NCBI RefSeq assembly: GCF_001571345.1
Contig: NZ_BCTP01000010.1
Location: forward strand, 35,097-99,096
Length of the DNA stretch: 64,000 nucleotides
Direction: 5' to 3'
From: Komagataeibacter xylinus NBRC 15237
Lineage (GTDB): Bacteria; Pseudomonadota; Alphaproteobacteria; Acetobacterales; Acetobacteraceae
Shown: positions 34,467 to 43,258 of the stretch, in pieces
How positions within the stretch are numbered: position 1 is the stretch's first letter
Layout: the number at the start of each line of letters is the position of its first letter
The notes under the pieces: model-generated
What the model was told of the DNA's origin: nothing
Seen by the model: the letters and a program-made list of their open reading frames with translations, nothing else
Databases searched by the model: none
Translations under genes and position numbers: made by a program

Positions 34467-34721
34467 ATGCTACGCATTCTTTATTTTGCATGGCTGCGCG
34501 ACCGCCTTGGCCGCTCTGGCGAGACGCTGCCCCTGCCGCAGGGCGCGCATAACGTGCAGGACCTGATTGCCGTCCTGCGCGCGCGTGGGGGAGAATATGC
34601 CGCCATCTTTGCCAGACCCGAGCTGATCCGCGTGGCGGTGAACCAGAGTTTCGCCACGATTGCCGCCCCTATTGCCGCGCATGACGAGATTGCGTTCTTC
34701 CCGCCGGTTACAGGGGGCTGA
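34467..34721 (+). CDS. moaD: Molybdopterin synthase small subunit
   Basis: 84 residues from ATG 34467. Ubiquitin-like beta-grasp fold ending in Gly-Gly ('FFPPVTGG'), the residue pair that is thiocarboxylated to carry sulfur. With MoaE it converts precursor Z into molybdopterin. The moaE start follows after 7 bases, so the subunits are made together. Confidence 0.93.
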   Translation: MLRILYFAWLRDRLGRSGETLPLPQGAHNVQDLIAVLRARGGEYAAIFARPELIRVAVNQSFATIAAPIAAHDEIAFFPPVTGG

Positions 34722-34728
34722 GACCATC

Positions 34729-35193
34729 ATGCCGCGTGTCACGATCCGCGTTCAGGCCGAAGTGTTTGATAGTGCCCATGAAACCGCGCTGCTGCTGCGC
34801 GGGCACGAGGATGTGGGGGGAGTCGCAACCTTTACCGGAATCGTGCGTGGCGGCGGCGGGCTGGTGGCGCTGGAACTCGAGCATTATCCCGGCATGACCG
34901 AATCCATGATGCGCCGCATAGCGGAATCGGCATGCGTGCGATTCGGGCTGGTGGGCTGCACGGTCATCCACCGGGTTGGCAGGCTGGCGGTGGGCATGCC
35001 CATCGTGCTGGTGCTGTGCGCCTCCGCCCACCGGGGGGCCGCACAGGAGGGCACCGCCTTCATGATGGACTGGCTCAAGACCAGCGCACCGTTCTGGAAA
35101 CGCGAGGAATTTGCAAGCGGGCACAGCGCCTGGGTCGAACCCCGCGCGCAGGATGAGGCGGCCAAGGCACGATGGGGCAGCCTTACGGCGTGA
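34729..35193 (+). CDS. moaE: Molybdopterin synthase catalytic subunit
   Basis: 154 residues from ATG 34729. 'GGVATFTGIVRGG', 'HYPGMTESMM' and the active-site Lys region 'LKTSAPFWKREEF' are MoaE signatures; 'HRVGRLAVGMPIVLV' is the core. It inserts two sulfurs from MoaD into precursor Z, giving the dithiolene of the molybdenum cofactor needed by membrane alcohol and aldehyde oxidising enzymes. Confidence 0.93.
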   Translation: MPRVTIRVQAEVFDSAHETALLLRGHEDVGGVATFTGIVRGGGGLVALELEHYPGMTESMMRRIAESACVRFGLVGCTVIHRVGRLAVGMPIVLVLCASAHRGAAQEGTAFMMDWLKTSAPFWKREEFASGHSAWVEPRAQDEAAKARWGSLTA

Positions 35194-35290
35194 GGCAGAG
35201 GGGAAGAAAAATTAAAAAAATAATCTTTCCCTAAATGCCTTGACGCTAAGCTTGCCGCTGATTCGGAACAACGCTCCCCATTTTTCCGCC

Positions 35291-35337
35291 CTACATTATG
35301 TAGTGCAAAGCAGCATGAAATAGTCCATATATAGGGG
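35291..35337 (+). promoter_or_regulatory. Tandem NrdR-like boxes upstream of nrdA
   Basis: Two 10-base cores, CATTATGTAG (35294-35303) and CCATATATAG (35325-35334), match the NrdR consensus CWATATMTWG at 8 and 9 of 10 positions. They start 31 bases apart, the three-turn spacing expected for paired NrdR sites. They lie 83-125 bases before nrdA. NrdR represses ribonucleotide reductase genes when dATP is high. Confidence 0.6.
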
Positions 35338-35419
35338 CATATCATAAAACCCCGTTCCACCACGCAGGCGCCCGAAAGGCCCTGCGTGCCTTGGCGCGGG
35401 CCGATTACGGAGAATGTAA

Positions 35420-37351
35420 ATGGTCCTGGATGACGTATCCGGCGGCATGGCCGATCGTTCTGCCAACGGGGATGGGATCGTCCAGGGAAAGGACAGTACG
35501 CCCATGCCTGACACGTCTGACATGCTGGACAGCGTGGTCCAGCTTCCCGGTCATCATCCCGTGCGCGTGGACCGTTCCCGCGATGCGCTGCTCACGGCGT
35601 TTGGCAAGGCAACGCTCAACAACCGCTACCTTCTGCCCGATGAGAGCTACCAGGACCTGTTTGGTCGCGTGGCCTCGTATTACGGGGCCAACCCCGCCCA
35701 TGCCCAGCGGCTGTATGACTACATCTCGCGGCACTGGTTCATGCCGGCCACGCCGGTGCTTTCCAATGGCGGCACCTCGCGGGGGCTGCCCATCTCGTGC
35801 TTCCTCAACGAGGCCAATGACAGCCTGCGCGGCATCGTGGACCTGTGGAACGAGAATGTGTGGCTGGCCTCGAAGGGCGGCGGCATCGGCTCCTACTGGG
35901 GCAACCTGCGCTCGATTGGCGAGAACGTGGGCCGCAATGGCAAGACCTCGGGCGTCATTCCCTTCATCCGGGTCATGGACAGCCTGACCCTGGCCATCAG
36001 CCAGGGCTCGCTGCGGCGCGGCTCGGCTGCGGTGTACCTGCCGGTCTGGCACCCCGAGATCGAGGAATTCATCGAGCTGCGCCGCCCCACCGGCGGCGAC
36101 CCCAACCGCAAGGCGCTCAACCTGCACCACGGCGTGCTGGTGTCGGACGCGTTCATGCGCGCGGTGGCCGATGATGATGAATGGGCGCTGCTTTCCCCCA
36201 AGGACAACACGGTCATCCGCAAGGTTTCGGCCCGTGCGTTGTGGATTCGCATCCTGACCGCGCGCATGGAGCAGGGCGAGCCGTACATCATCTATTCCGA
36301 CCATGTGAACAACGCGCGCCCCGAGCACCACAAGCTGGCGGGGCTTGAGGTCAAGACCTCGAACCTGTGCGCCGAGATTACGCTGCCCACCGGCATGGAC
36401 CACCATGGCCGCGAGCGCACGGCGGTGTGCTGCCTCTCCTCGCTCAATCTCGAGACATGGGATGAGTGGAAGGATGATCCGCAGTTCATCGAGGACGTGA
36501 TGCTGTTCCTCGACAACGTGCTGCAGGACTTTATCGACCGCGCGCCCGATGACATGGAGCGCGCCCGCTACGCCGCCATGCGCGAGCGCTCGGTGGGGCT
36601 GGGGGTGATGGGGTTCCACTCCTTCCTGCAGGCCAAGGACGTGCCGTTCGAGAGCGTCGTGGCCAAGAGCTGGAACCGCAAGATATTCCAGCACATCCGC
36701 GCGCAGGCCGATGCCGCCTCGCGCAAGCTGGCCGAGGAGCGCGGACCCTGCCCGGATGCGGCGGAATATGGCGTGATGGAGCGTTTTTCCAACAAGATGG
36801 CGATCGCGCCCACGGCGTCGATCTCGATCATCGCGGGCAATGCCAGCCCCGGCATCGAGCCGATCGCGGCCAATGTGTTCCTGCAAAAGACGCTGTCCGG
36901 CTCGTTCACCGTGCGCAACCGCCACCTTGACAAGCTGCTGACCCGAAAGGGCCGGAACACCAGCGATGTCTGGTCGTCCATCACGCTCAACAAGGGCAGC
37001 GTGCAGCATCTCGACTTCCTGACCCAGCAGGAGAAGGACGTGTTCAAGACCGCGTTCGAACTCGACCAGCGCTGGGTGATCGAGCATGCGGCGGATCGCG
37101 CGCCGTTTATCTGCCAGGCGCAGTCGGTCAACATCTTCCTGCCCGCCAACGTGCACAAGCGCGACCTGCACCAGATCCATTACATGGCCTGGAAGCGGGG
37201 GGTGAAATCGCTGTATTACTGCCGCTCGCTGTCCATCCAGCGCGCCGATGCGGTGAGCGATGGCCAGGAAAAGCGCGACGTGCCGCCAAAGGATGGCGGC
37301 AGTCCCCCCGCGACATCGGGCGATTATGAGGAATGCCTCGCCTGCCAGTAA
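35420..37351 (+). CDS. nrdA: Ribonucleoside-diphosphate reductase alpha subunit (class I)
   Basis: 643 residues, GGAG seven bases before the ATG. Catalytic residues: Cys127 ('LPISCFLN'), Asn315, Cys317 and Glu319 ('TSNLCAEIT'), and the redox partner Cys at 337/338 ('AVCCLSSLNL'). The C-terminal 'YEECLACQ' is the shuttle CxxC that is re-reduced by thioredoxin. No N-terminal ATP-cone is visible, so dATP feedback by that route is probably missing. The enzyme makes dNDPs; it needs a beta subunit (NrdB), which is not encoded next to it. Preceded by tandem NrdR-like boxes. Confidence 0.92.
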   Translation: MVLDDVSGGMADRSANGDGIVQGKDSTPMPDTSDMLDSVVQLPGHHPVRVDRSRDALLTAFGKATLNNRYLLPDESYQDLFGRVASYYGANPAHAQRLYDYISRHWFMPATPVLSNGGTSRGLPISCFLNEANDSLRGIVDLWNENVWLASKGGGIGSYWGNLRSIGENVGRNGKTSGVIPFIRVMDSLTLAISQGSLRRGSAAVYLPVWHPEIEEFIELRRPTGGDPNRKALNLHHGVLVSDAFMRAVADDDEWALLSPKDNTVIRKVSARALWIRILTARMEQGEPYIIYSDHVNNARPEHHKLAGLEVKTSNLCAEITLPTGMDHHGRERTAVCCLSSLNLETWDEWKDDPQFIEDVMLFLDNVLQDFIDRAPDDMERARYAAMRERSVGLGVMGFHSFLQAKDVPFESVVAKSWNRKIFQHIRAQADAASRKLAEERGPCPDAAEYGVMERFSNKMAIAPTASISIIAGNASPGIEPIAANVFLQKTLSGSFTVRNRHLDKLLTRKGRNTSDVWSSITLNKGSVQHLDFLTQQEKDVFKTAFELDQRWVIEHAADRAPFICQAQSVNIFLPANVHKRDLHQIHYMAWKRGVKSLYYCRSLSIQRADAVSDGQEKRDVPPKDGGSPPATSGDYEECLACQ

Positions 37352-37356
37352 GGTGA

Positions 37357-37420
37357 GGGGAAAGTTTCAGGAAACGCCGCCTTTTAAAAAAAGGCGGCAC
37401 CTGGAAACTTTTATTTTCCC
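37357..37420 (+). repeat. Dispersed double-hairpin repeat, copy D
   Basis: A long imperfect palindrome: GAAAGTTTCAGG, inner stem GCCGCCTTTT/AAAAGGCGGC, then CCTGGAAACTTT. The inner stem is GC-rich and followed by T-rich DNA, so it could be the nrdA terminator. Lies between the convergent nrdA and methyltransferase genes. Confidence 0.65.
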
Positions 37421-37435
37421 GTCATGTCTGTTTGC

Positions 37436-38272
37436 TCACGGCAGGAGCGGCGTGCCGTGTTCCAAAATGGCGCGGGCGGCAGACGTAAAGCGGCCATCCG
37501 CCTCATGCAGCACAAGGCCGGGTAGCATTTCGCTGCCCGCGCGTGAATTCGCCCGTCCCTGCACCAGCATGATCCGTGCGGCCTGCCCCGCGCGGGGCCA
37601 GAACGGCAGCACCCTGATCCGGCCCAGCTGCGCGCCCTCCATGGCCGTGCAGCAGGCCGCCAGCAGGGTGCTGGGCAGGGCCAGCGTCAGCGTGCCGTGG
37701 TGGCGTAGCTGGGCGGCCATGGCGCGCACCCAGCCACCGAGCGCGCCGGTGGGCAGGCGGCGGGCAAGGTCGCGCTGGCTGTGTGGCGAGGCCGATGACT
37801 CCTGCCCATGCCAGGGCGGGTTGGCAAAGGCGTGGTCGATGCGGCGCAGGCCGGGGCCGGACAGCAGCGGGTCATCGGGCAGGGCGGGCAGGGTGGCATG
37901 GCGCACATGCAGGTCGTGGCGATGGTTGAGCAAAAAGTTATGCCGGGCCAGCGCCGCGGTCGCTCCATCATGCTCCAGCCCGATTCCGGTCAGCCGGGGC
38001 ACCCGATTCGACAGGCAGAGCAGACCCGCGCCCGCGCCGCATCCACCTTCCATTACGATCTGGCCGGGGCGCGCAGGCACGAAAGCAGCCATCAGAACAG
38101 GCTCAAGTCCGGTCCTGTTTCCAGTCGAAAACTGGCGATAGACCACCTTTCCGCCCAGCAGGTGGCCTGTGGTTACAGGGTCCATGCCCGTGGGGGGGAG
38201 AGGCAGGTCATGCGCTGCTCCGTGCCGTGTGCCTGTGTGCTCCGGCTTGACCGTTATTCCAGCGCCGCCCAT
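37436..38272 (-). CDS. Methyltransferase of the TrmN6/PrmB-like NPPW type
   Basis: Up to 278 residues. 'IVMEGGCGAGAGLLCL' is the SAM-binding motif I, and 'FANPPWHG' is the catalytic NPPY-type motif used for N6-adenine or glutamine methylation. Best fit is the tRNA1(Val) adenine-37 N6-methyltransferase family (COG4123). The start is unsure: ATG 38272 or 38185 ('MDPVTTGHLLGG', closer to the fold). It is divergent from the prenyl synthase gene. Confidence 0.8.
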   Translation of the reverse strand: MGGAGITVKPEHTGTRHGAAHDLPLPPTGMDPVTTGHLLGGKVVYRQFSTGNRTGLEPVLMAAFVPARPGQIVMEGGCGAGAGLLCLSNRVPRLTGIGLEHDGATAALARHNFLLNHRHDLHVRHATLPALPDDPLLSGPGLRRIDHAFANPPWHGQESSASPHSQRDLARRLPTGALGGWVRAMAAQLRHHGTLTLALPSTLLAACCTAMEGAQLGRIRVLPFWPRAGQAARIMLVQGRANSRAGSEMLPGLVLHEADGRFTSAARAILEHGTPLLP

Positions 38273-38317
38273 ATACTCATTCTATGTTCATACATTCGGA
38301 ACCGGGAGAGTAACCTT

Positions 38318-39394
38318 TTGGCCCTAGCAGTTAGTCTGCCGGAATCCGACGAAACGGCAAGTCAGAAAGACGAAGGGGCTCGCCGCCCGATGGCAGATGG
38401 ATCAGAAGTCGCCCTGCGCGATCTGGCGGAATATCTTGCGGATGACATGGCGGCGTGCAATCGCGCCATTGTCGAGCGGATGGACAGCCCGGTCGCCCTT
38501 ATTCCCCAGCTTGCAGCCCACCTTGTGGCCGCCGGTGGCAAGCGGCTGCGCCCGCTGCTGACACTGGCCTCCGCCCGGCTGTGCGGCTACGAGCCCGATG
38601 CCACGCACCAGCGCCACGTGGCCCTGGCCGCCTGCGTGGAGTTCATCCACACGGCAACGCTGCTGCATGATGACGTGGTGGACGAGAGTTCGCTGCGCCG
38701 GGGCATGGCCAGCGCCAATGCGGTGTTTGGCAACAAGGCCTCGGTTCTGGTGGGGGACTTCCTGTTCGCCCGCTCGTTCCAGCTCATGACGGATGATGGC
38801 TCGCTCAAGGTCATGAATATCCTCTCGTCCGCTTCCGCCACCATTGCGGAAGGGGAAGTGCTGCAGATGTCCACGCAGAATGACCTCTCAACCCGGATTG
38901 ATCAGTATCTGGAAGTCATTCATGGCAAAACTGCGGCATTGTTCGCCGCAGCCTGCCGGGTAGGTGCCGTCGTGGCCGGTCAGGGCGAGGCGGATGAGCG
39001 CGCGCTCGAATCCTATGGCACCAATCTGGGCATGGCCTTCCAGCTTGTTGATGACGCGCTGGATTACGCCGCCGACCAGGCCCGGCTGGGCAAGACGGTG
39101 GGTGATGACTTCCGTGAAGGCAAGATCACCCTGCCGGTGCTGGCGGCCTATGCCGCGGGCTCGGCGGAGGACCGGACCTTCTGGCAGCGCGTGATCGAGG
39201 AAAGCGAGCAGACGCCCGAGGATCTCGATCATGCCCTGCGCCTGATTGAACAGACTGGCGCCATCCGCATCACGCTTGACCGTGCAACGGAATATGCCGA
39301 TGCGGCGCGTGAGGCGCTGTCCATCTTCCCGCCCAGCCGCCTGCGCCAGATGCTGCAGGATACGGCGAGCTACACCGTCAACCGCCTGCGCTAG
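38318..39394 (+). CDS. Long-chain polyprenyl diphosphate synthase
   Basis: 358 residues from a TTG at 38318 with GGGAGAG seven bases upstream; a downstream ATG at 38390 has a weaker site. Aspartate-rich motifs 'LLHDDVVDESSLRR' (first) and 'QLVDDALDY' (second) bind Mg-diphosphate; 'GGKRLRP' is the substrate-binding loop. It extends farnesyl or geranylgeranyl diphosphate with IPP. In this family it makes the ubiquinone side chain (decaprenyl in UQ-10 organisms); chain length is inferred, not read. Confidence 0.9.
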   Translation: MALAVSLPESDETASQKDEGARRPMADGSEVALRDLAEYLADDMAACNRAIVERMDSPVALIPQLAAHLVAAGGKRLRPLLTLASARLCGYEPDATHQRHVALAACVEFIHTATLLHDDVVDESSLRRGMASANAVFGNKASVLVGDFLFARSFQLMTDDGSLKVMNILSSASATIAEGEVLQMSTQNDLSTRIDQYLEVIHGKTAALFAAACRVGAVVAGQGEADERALESYGTNLGMAFQLVDDALDYAADQARLGKTVGDDFREGKITLPVLAAYAAGSAEDRTFWQRVIEESEQTPEDLDHALRLIEQTGAIRITLDRATEYADAAREALSIFPPSRLRQMLQDTASYTVNRLR

Positions 39395-39433
39395 CAGGCG
39401 GGGCGGCCTGTCCTTTCCGGCCTCTGAAAATCA

Positions 39434-39493
39434 GAAAAAGCTTCAAGGAATGCTGCCTTTTGAAAAAAAGGCGGCACCCGAAGGCTTTTACCC
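39434..39493 (+). repeat. Dispersed double-hairpin repeat, copy E
   Basis: AGAAAAAGCTTCAAGGAATG, then stem GCCTTTT/AAAAGGC around a short loop and GGCACCCGAAGGCTTTTACC. Its right end runs into the last codons of the convergent murI gene (stop at 39488). Confidence 0.6.
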
Positions 39494-40324
39494 TTTATAT
39501 GCAGCAGCCGGGCTGGCGTCGAATAGCCTTGGTAAGTCCTGTCCGTAGCCCAGGGCCGACAGTCCCGGCCGTAGGGCCGCAAGATTACGCGGCTGGGCGG
39601 TAAAGCAGAACTGATCGGGCAGGGGAGAAGAAGCGGAGCCGGTCAGGGCAGGGCACGCGGCCAGCACGCGGGCGACCTGCCGGGCCACGGCGGGTGCAGG
39701 GTCTAGCCAGGTTACATGCGGGGGGCCCGCCTCACGCATGGCATCAAGCAAAAAAGTATAGTGCGTGCAGCCCAGCCCGACGACATCGATTGCCGCTCCG
39801 CCGGGTTGCCCGAACAGGCCCGCGAGTTCCGCCCTGAGCAGGGCCGGGTCGGGCGGCGTGCCGCGAAAGGCGTTTTCCGCCATGTCCGCCAGTCCGCGCG
39901 CGCCGTGGGCGAGCAGGGTGCAGTCAGGCGCAAAGCGGGCGCTGAGTGCCTTCAGGTAGGGGCGGTGCACGGTGGCCCGCGTGGCCAGTAGTCCGATCGT
40001 GCCGGTGCGGGTCTGGTCGGCGGCCCATTTTATGGGTGGCACGCAGCCCACGAAGGGCACGTCATACGTCGCGCGCAGGCTGTCGAGCGCGAGCGTGCTG
40101 GCGGTATTGCACGCCACCACCACCACGCTGGGCCGCAGGCGATCAATCGCTTCTCCCATCAGGCGTACGATCCGCGCGCGCAGGAGTGTGTCGGGCTGTT
40201 CGCCGTATGGGAATACGGCTGTATCAGCCAGATAGTCGATCGGTATGCCGGGCAGGACCGGGCGCAGCTGGGCTACGATGCCCAGCCCCCCAATTCCCGA
40301 ATCGAAGGCAAGAACACGCGGCAT
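39488..40324 (-). CDS. murI: Glutamate racemase
   Basis: 278 residues. 'FDSGIGGLGIV' near the start, catalytic Cys 'VVACNTAS' and the second Cys 'GLGCTHYTFL' form the two-cysteine acid/base pair. It makes D-glutamate for peptidoglycan. The C-terminus is slightly longer than usual and its last codons are shared with repeat copy E. 15 bases from pyrE. Confidence 0.93.
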   Translation of the reverse strand: MPRVLAFDSGIGGLGIVAQLRPVLPGIPIDYLADTAVFPYGEQPDTLLRARIVRLMGEAIDRLRPSVVVVACNTASTLALDSLRATYDVPFVGCVPPIKWAADQTRTGTIGLLATRATVHRPYLKALSARFAPDCTLLAHGARGLADMAENAFRGTPPDPALLRAELAGLFGQPGGAAIDVVGLGCTHYTFLLDAMREAGPPHVTWLDPAPAVARQVARVLAACPALTGSASSPLPDQFCFTAQPRNLAALRPGLSALGYGQDLPRLFDASPAAAYKG

Positions 40325-40339
40325 CAGATGGCCCGTGGG

Positions 40340-41101
40340 TCAGGCCCCTGCGTCACGCTTGGCCTTGAGCGCCAGCGCCTCTTCGGCACTGCCCACGCCG
40401 CCATGCTTGGCTGACCATGCGCAGGGATCTTCAAGGAAACGACGCACCTCGGCGGCATCCTTTTCCGAGAAATAGGGCTTGCCCGCGCAGGCTTCGAGCA
40501 CATCCCACCAGGTACACAGCGCATGCAGGCTGATGTCCATATCCGCCAGCGTGCGGTATGCGCCGGGGAAGACGCCGTAGAAGAACACCACGAAGGTGTG
40601 GTCCACGATCGCGCCCGCCTTGCGCAGCGCGTTGGCGAACTGCACCTTTGATGAACCATCGGTGGTCAGGTCTTCCACCAGCAGGGTGCGCATGCCTTCG
40701 GGCACATCGCCCTCGATCTGGGCATTGCGGCCAAAACCCTTGGGCTTTTTGCGCACATAGGCCATCGGCGCCATCATGCGGTCAGCAATCCAGGCGGCAA
40801 AGGGAATACCCGCCGTCTCGCCGCCCACCACGGCGTCGATGCTTTCATAGCCGACATGGCGGCCGATCTTTTCCACCGCCAGTTCCATGATCTTCTGGCG
40901 CGCGCGGGGGAAGAAGATGATGCGGCGGCAATCGATATAGACCGGCGATTTCCAGCCCGAGGTAAGGGTGTAGGGATCATCGGGGCGGAAGTTGACGGCC
41001 TTGATTTCCAGCAGCAGGCGCGCGGTCATGAGGGCTGCGTCGCGGTCCCATGCGGTTGTGCCTGTTGAAAGTCCTGCCCCATTCCCCGTGGCGTCGTGCA
41101 T
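40340..41101 (-). CDS. pyrE: Orotate phosphoribosyltransferase
   Basis: About 253 residues from ATG 41101 (GGAGACAGGGT before it). 'VGGETAGIPFAAWIADRM' and the PRPP motif 'LLVEDLTTDGSS' identify the type I PRTase. It joins orotate to PRPP giving OMP in pyrimidine synthesis. Longer than the E. coli enzyme (213 residues) by an N-terminal ~20 and a C-terminal extension. Confidence 0.92.
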   Translation of the reverse strand: MHDATGNGAGLSTGTTAWDRDAALMTARLLLEIKAVNFRPDDPYTLTSGWKSPVYIDCRRIIFFPRARQKIMELAVEKIGRHVGYESIDAVVGGETAGIPFAAWIADRMMAPMAYVRKKPKGFGRNAQIEGDVPEGMRTLLVEDLTTDGSSKVQFANALRKAGAIVDHTFVVFFYGVFPGAYRTLADMDISLHALCTWWDVLEACAGKPYFSEKDAAEVRRFLEDPCAWSAKHGGVGSAEEALALKAKRDAGA

Positions 41102-41273
41102 ACCCTGTCTCCGGCCAAATGAATTGTGTGTACTGAATGTCAGCACAGACGATTAACCGCAACAGGGCGGAAAATCCATCGGTGTCCGGGCCAATGGGGG
41201 CGGAAATGCCAAAAAAAGGCCGCATGGGAAATATAACGTGACCGGATCATCAGAGTGTGAGGGTTCGCGTACC

Positions 41274-41324
41274 TTGCTCCCGCGGGGTATTCGCTCTAGT
41301 ATCTCAATATTAATAATCATTCTC
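41274..41324 (+). promoter_or_regulatory. Promoter with Fur-like box
   Basis: TTGCTC (41274-41279), 17 bases, TAGTAT (41297-41302) is a good sigma70-type promoter. Immediately after it, AATATTAATAATCATTCTC (41306-41324) matches the Fur consensus GATAATGATAATCATTATC at 15 of 19 positions and covers the expected start of transcription. Iron-dependent repression of the small gene at 41329 is therefore likely. Confidence 0.6.
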
Positions 41325-41328
41325 ACTA

Positions 41329-41583
41329 GTGGATCATCGCATCGTGTCTGTTGAAAACAGTCGCATCGCCCGCAAATGCGAGCGTGCCGTAATCACCGCC
41401 TACCAGGAACTGCGTGGCGTCGGGACCAGCGATGTGTCGGCTTTCCATGCCTGCACGACCCTCTACCGTATCCACCACCCCGAATCCTCGCTCAACGAGG
41501 CCCGGCGTCTGGTGTCGGAATGGATCGACCATCATGTCATCCAGAAGCGCCCCGGCCCGACTGCCGGGTGTGAGTGCGACTGA
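41329..41583 (+). CDS. Small protein behind a Fur-like box
   Basis: 84 residues from GTG 41329, or 79 from GTG 41344; neither has a strong ribosome binding site, so a short-leader message is likely. Helical and charged, with 'FHACTTLYRIHHP' and a C-terminal Cys-Glu-Cys. Family not recognised. The promoter overlaps a Fur-like box and a strong terminator follows, so it is a self-contained transcription unit, probably iron-regulated. Confidence 0.65.
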   Translation: MDHRIVSVENSRIARKCERAVITAYQELRGVGTSDVSAFHACTTLYRIHHPESSLNEARRLVSEWIDHHVIQKRPGPTAGCECD

Positions 41584-41610
41584 TCCATCCGGGCGAAGGA
41601 CGTCATGCAA

Positions 41611-41648
41611 AAGGGGCAGGCTGCATCATGCAGCCTGCCCCTTGTTTT
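41611..41648 (+). terminator. Strong intrinsic terminator
   Basis: A 16-bp perfect stem AAGGGGCAGGCTGCAT/ATGCAGCCTGCCCCTT (41611-41643) followed by GTTTTTA. It ends the Fur-box gene and may also act on transcripts from the opposite side. Confidence 0.85.
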
Positions 41649-41703
41649 TATTACTGGGGTTTCACCTGCGAAGCGGGACCTGAAACGGCAGGACCATTTG
41701 CCA

Positions 41704-41731
41704 TGCCGGGCGGGTAATATCCCGCCCGGCA
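41704..41731 (-). terminator. Hairpin after citrate synthase
   Basis: TGCCGGGCGGG, TAATAT, CCCGCCCGGCA: an 11-bp GC stem 13 bases beyond the citrate synthase stop. No T-run follows on the minus strand, so termination strength is unsure. Confidence 0.55.
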
Positions 41732-41743
41732 CGGCTGTCTCAA

Positions 41744-43042
41744 TCAGGCCCGCTTGTCAAACGGCACGAAATCGCGCTCCGGCGAGCCGATATAGAGCTG
41801 GCGGGGGCGGCCGATGCGCTGGCCGGGTTCTTCAATCATTTCCTTCCACTGGCTGATCCAGCCGGTGGTGCGGGCTACGGCAAACAGCACGGTGAACATG
41901 CTGGTGGGGATGCCCATGGCCTTGAGAATGATGCCGGAATAGAAATCGACATTGGGGTACAGGCTGCGCTTGACGAAATATTCGTCATGGATCGCAATCT
42001 TTTCCAGTTCGATGGCCAGGTCGAGCAGCGGGTCGTCCTTGATGCCAAGCTCGCCAAGAACTTCATGGCAGGTGGCCTGCATGATTTTGGCGCGCGGGTC
42101 GAAGTTCTTGTACACCCGGTGGCCAAAGCCCATCAGGCGCACGCCGCTGGTCTTGTCCTTCACCTTGGCGATGAATTCGGGGATGTTGTCCTTGTGGCCG
42201 ATCTCGGCCAGCATCTTCAGCACCGCCTCGTTGGCCCCGCCATGGGCAGGCCCCCACAGGGCCGCGATGCCTGCGGAAATACACGCAAACGGATTGGCCC
42301 CCGTCGAGCCCGCAAGGCGCACGGTGGAGGTCGACGCATTCTGCTCATGGTCGGCATGCAGGATCAGGATGCGGTCCATGGCGCGGGCGAGCACCGGGTT
42401 GATCTTGTAGGGCTCGCTCGGCACCGCGAACATCATGGACAGGAAGTTCTCGGCATAGGACAGGTCATTGCGCGGGTAGATGAAGGTCTCGCCCTGCGTG
42501 TATTTGTAGGCCCAGGCCGCGATGGTCGGGATCTTGGCAATGATGCGCATGGCCGACTGGTAGCGCGTGGCCGCGTTCGAGACATCGAGCCCTTCATGAT
42601 AGAAGGAGGACAGCGCGCCAACCGTGCCGCACAGGATGGCCATGGGGTGCGCATCACGGCGGAAACCGTTGAAGAAATTGCGGATCTGCTCGTGCAGCAG
42701 CGTGTGGTGCTTGATGGAATTCACAAACCCGTCGTACTGCGCCTTGTCGGGCAGTTCACCGTTGAGCAGCAGGTAGGCCACTTCCATGAAGGTGGCCTGT
42801 TCGGCCAACTGCGCAATGGGGTAGCCACGATGCAGCAGCACGCCTTTTTCACCATCGATGAAGGTGATCTTGCTGGAGCATGACGCGGTCTCGCCATAGC
42901 CGGGATCATAGGTGAATACGCCAGCCTGGGCAGGCAGCTTGCGGATGTCGACGACCTCCGGCCCCATCGTGCCGGACAGCATGGGCAGTGCAACATCCTT
43001 GCCGTTTAGCGAGATTGTGGCAGTTTTTCCGGACTCGCTCAT
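41744..43042 (-). CDS. gltA: Citrate synthase (AarA-type)
   Basis: 432 residues, hexameric-type length. Catalytic His in '[13 protein letters not shown]', second His '[16 protein letters not shown]' and Asp '[14 protein letters not shown]'. N-terminal '[19 protein letters not shown]' is that of Gram-negative GltA. It condenses acetyl-CoA and oxaloacetate. In acetic acid bacteria this gene is called aarA and, with aarC, gives acetate resistance. Here it lies 2.4 kb from aarC, divergently read with three other genes between. Confidence 0.95.
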   Translation of the reverse strand: MSESGKTATISLNGKDVALPMLSGTMGPEVVDIRKLPAQAGVFTYDPGYGETASCSSKITFIDGEKGVLLHRGYPIAQLAEQATFMEVAYLLLNGELPDKAQYDGFVNSIKHHTLLHEQIRNFFNGFRRDAHPMAILCGTVGALSSFYHEGLDVSNAATRYQSAMRIIAKIPTIAAWAYKYTQGETFIYPRNDLSYAENFLSMMFAVPSEPYKINPVLARAMDRILILHADHEQNASTSTVRLAGSTGANPFACISAGIAALWGPAHGGANEAVLKMLAEIGHKDNIPEFIAKVKDKTSGVRLMGFGHRVYKNFDPRAKIMQATCHEVLGELGIKDDPLLDLAIELEKIAIHDEYFVKRSLYPNVDFYSGIILKAMGIPTSMFTVLFAVARTTGWISQWKEMIEEPGQRIGRPRQLYIGSPERDFVPFDKRA

Positions 43043-43258
43043 CTACAACTCTCCTCCTGGGGCCACGCCTGCGCTGGTGGGGCAGGGGGCCATGTCTCCA
43101 ACCTCCGGGCATTCTGCCGTTCATGCGGCAGTTTATGGCTATGCCCAAATTATATGCCCCGCGTGCCGCAAGGTGCGGCAGTCATCGGGCCTCGGTTCTG
43201 ACGATAGGAACGAAACCCCCGGCATGGCAATCCATGCCCCCCCTTTGCCGCAATGACA

